This document shows, one piece after another, positions 5,013 to 6,059 of a stretch of DNA of 6,059 bases. The stretch is taken from positions 1 to 6,059 of the forward strand of contig JAATGE010000189.1 of the NCBI GenBank assembly GCA_015654825.1. Direction: 5' to 3'. The DNA is from Rhodospirillales bacterium (GTDB taxonomy: Bacteria > Pseudomonadota > Alphaproteobacteria > Acetobacterales > Acetobacteraceae). A model generated the notes under the pieces. It was not told where the DNA came from. It saw only the letters and a list, made by a program, of their open reading frames with translations, and ran no database searches. Position 1 is the stretch's first letter; each line of letters opens with the position of its first letter. Position numbers and translations under genes: made by a program.

Positions 5013-6059
5013 ATGATGAGTCTTATCGACCGGATCGTCTCGACCGGATCGCCCATGGCGGCGCTGCGGCGAGGTGTTCTGCTGGACGAAGCGGGCGAGT
5101 ACCGCCGCGCGTTCGCGCTGTTCAGCCGCGCCGCGCGCGCCGGGCTGCCGGAAGCACAATTCCGCATCGGCCGCGCCTACCTGAAGGGCACCGGCGTGCC
5201 GGTCAGCCGGCGCGACGGCGCCGCCTGGCTGGAGCGCGCCGCGCAGGCCGGCTGGGTGGAAGCGCAGACGCTGCTGGCCACGCTGTATCTGTACGGCCTG
5301 GCCGGCAAGAAACAGAAAGCCCAGGTCTCCGGCCCGCTATTCGCCCGCGCCGGCGCGGCGCAGGACGAGCCCGATTACCCCGAGGCGTTGCGCTGGGCGC
5401 GCATGGGCGCCGAAGGCGGTTCGCCCGAAGCGCAGGCGCTGCTCGGCTACATCCTCACTTCGGGTCCCGAGGATATCCGCAACCTCGACGAGGCGGATTC
5501 CTGGTACCGCAAGTCGGCGGAGGCGAACTGCGCCCAAGGGCACCTGGGGCTGGGCCTCTCACGCCTGCGCACCGCCAGCACCCAGGAAACGCACGAAGCG
5601 GCGGCCGTCGAACTGCGCAAGGCCGCCGACGCCGGGCTGCCGACCGCGCTCTATCTGCTGGGCGTCATGTACGAGCGCGGCGCCGGCGTGCCGGCAAGCC
5701 TCGAGGATGCCGCCACGTTCTATCGCCAGGCGGCGGAAAAGAACGTGCGCAGCGCCCAGGCGCGGTGGGGCCTGGCACTGCTCGAAGGCCGCGGCGTCGC
5801 GAAAAACCCGGTCGAAGGCGAATCCTGGCTGCGCCGCGCCGCCAACGCGGGCGACCGCGAGGCGGCCGCCCTGGTGGGCGATATCTATGCCCGCGGCGGC
5901 GACCTGCCGCCCAACTTCGCGGAAGCGGCGATCTGGTACAACCGGGCCGCGGAAGCCGGCCACGCCGCGGCCGCCCGCGCGCTCGGCCTGCTGTTCCTGA
6001 CCGGCGCCGGCGTGCACCGCGATCCCGAGGAAGCCAGCCGCTGGTTCCGCCGCGCCGCC
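5013..6059 (+). CDS. Sel1-like repeat protein, 5' part (runs off the right edge)
   Basis: The frame is open for 349 codons to the window end with no stop. It is a chain of Sel1-like (TPR-related) helix-turn-helix repeats of about 36 residues. A half repeat at 16-45 is followed by units starting near 46, 82, 138, 174, 210, 246, 282 and 318. Recognisable motifs include G-T-G-V, W-L-E-R-A-A-Q-A-G, Y-E-R-G-A-G-V, W-Y-N-R-A-A-E-A-G and G-A-G-V-H-R-D-P. The unit at 82 carries an extra 20 or so residues (about 98-120). No signal peptide or membrane span is visible, so it is probably cytoplasmic. Such repeats mediate protein-protein contacts and have no catalysis of their own. An in-frame TGA at 4956 bounds the start. 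Candidates are ATG 5013, ATG 5016, ATG 5055 or GTG 4995, none with an ideal ribosome binding site; 5013 is a choice of convenience. Its place after an exporter pair on the same strand suggests a linked role, but that is inference. Confidence 0.88.
   Translation, partial: MMSLIDRIVSTGSPMAALRRGVLLDEAGEYRRAFALFSRAARAGLPEAQFRIGRAYLKGTGVPVSRRDGAAWLERAAQAGWVEAQTLLATLYLYGLAGKKQKAQVSGPLFARAGAAQDEPDYPEALRWARMGAEGGSPEAQALLGYILTSGPEDIRNLDEADSWYRKSAEANCAQGHLGLGLSRLRTASTQETHEAAAVELRKAADAGLPTALYLLGVMYERGAGVPASLEDAATFYRQAAEKNVRSAQARWGLALLEGRGVAKNPVEGESWLRRAANAGDREAAALVGDIYARGGDLPPNFAEAAIWYNRAAEAGHAAAARALGLLFLTGAGVHRDPEEASRWFRRAA
5026..5051. repeat. 12-bp direct repeat, 14-bp offset, at the 5' end of the Sel1 gene
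   Basis: TCGACCGGATCG occurs exactly at 5026-5037 and again at 5040-5051. The 14-base offset is not a multiple of three, so the two copies encode different residues and the repeat is not a protein repeat. If translation starts at the ATG at 5055, the pair would lie in the untranslated leader right before it, where it could be regulatory. If translation starts at 5013, it is inside the coding region and may be a small duplication. Confidence 0.5.

Noticed and set aside
4725..5167. Two overlapping minus-strand frames (144 and 110 codons) across the HlyD-Sel1 gap
   Set aside because: Both run into the Sel1 coding region antisense, are Arg/Ser-rich and show no family features. The two overlap in different frames, so at most one could be real, and neither has support.
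1..6059. CRISPR array, tRNA or rRNA genes, insertion sequences
   Set aside because: I saw no regularly spaced identical repeats, no tRNA-like cloverleaf or CCA-ended sequence, no rRNA segments, and no transposase or terminal inverted repeats with target duplications.

Overview
This is a GC-rich window (by eye well above 60%, with a strong G/C bias at third codon positions) from a Gram-negative proteobacterium. A HlyB/HlyD-type exporter pair requires two membranes. The pair of G/C-rich hairpins at the left edge resembles intergenic palindromes I associate with Rhodospirillales and Acetobacteraceae, so an alphaproteobacterium of that kind is my best guess. That taxonomic call is inference; no rRNA or marker gene is present.

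Layout, left to right. Bases 1-182 hold no gene I can support, only a cluster of inverted repeats. Bases 183-731 (minus strand) encode a complete GNAT acetyltransferase of the phosphinothricin/methionine-sulfoximine acetyltransferase family. Bases 732-992 are a divergent intergenic region with a degenerate 14-bp tandem repeat, a 12-bp perfect palindrome and a candidate minus-strand promoter. Bases 993-3257 (plus) encode a type I secretion ABC transporter with an N-terminal C39-like domain lacking the catalytic Cys and His, six membrane spans and an intact ATPase. Bases 3262-4782 (plus) encode its HlyD-type adaptor, four bases downstream and probably translationally coupled. After a 230-bp gap, 5013-6059 (plus) is the 5' part of a Sel1-like repeat protein that runs off the right edge. 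At least eight Sel1 repeats are visible.

How they fit together. The ABC protein and the HlyD protein would form the inner-membrane part of a type I secretion system that energises export of an unprocessed or C-terminally signalled substrate. A TolC-like outer-membrane channel would be needed to complete it. Neither that channel nor an obvious substrate (RTX protein, adhesin or double-glycine peptide) lies in the window. The Sel1 protein has no visible signal peptide and is probably cytoplasmic. Its position on the same strand just after the exporter suggests a partner, scaffold or regulator for the secretion system, but this rests on neighbourhood alone. The divergent acetyltransferase looks like an unrelated housekeeping or detoxification gene.

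The point most worth following is the exporter plus Sel1-repeat arrangement. The individual gene families are well known, and nothing here proves a new system.
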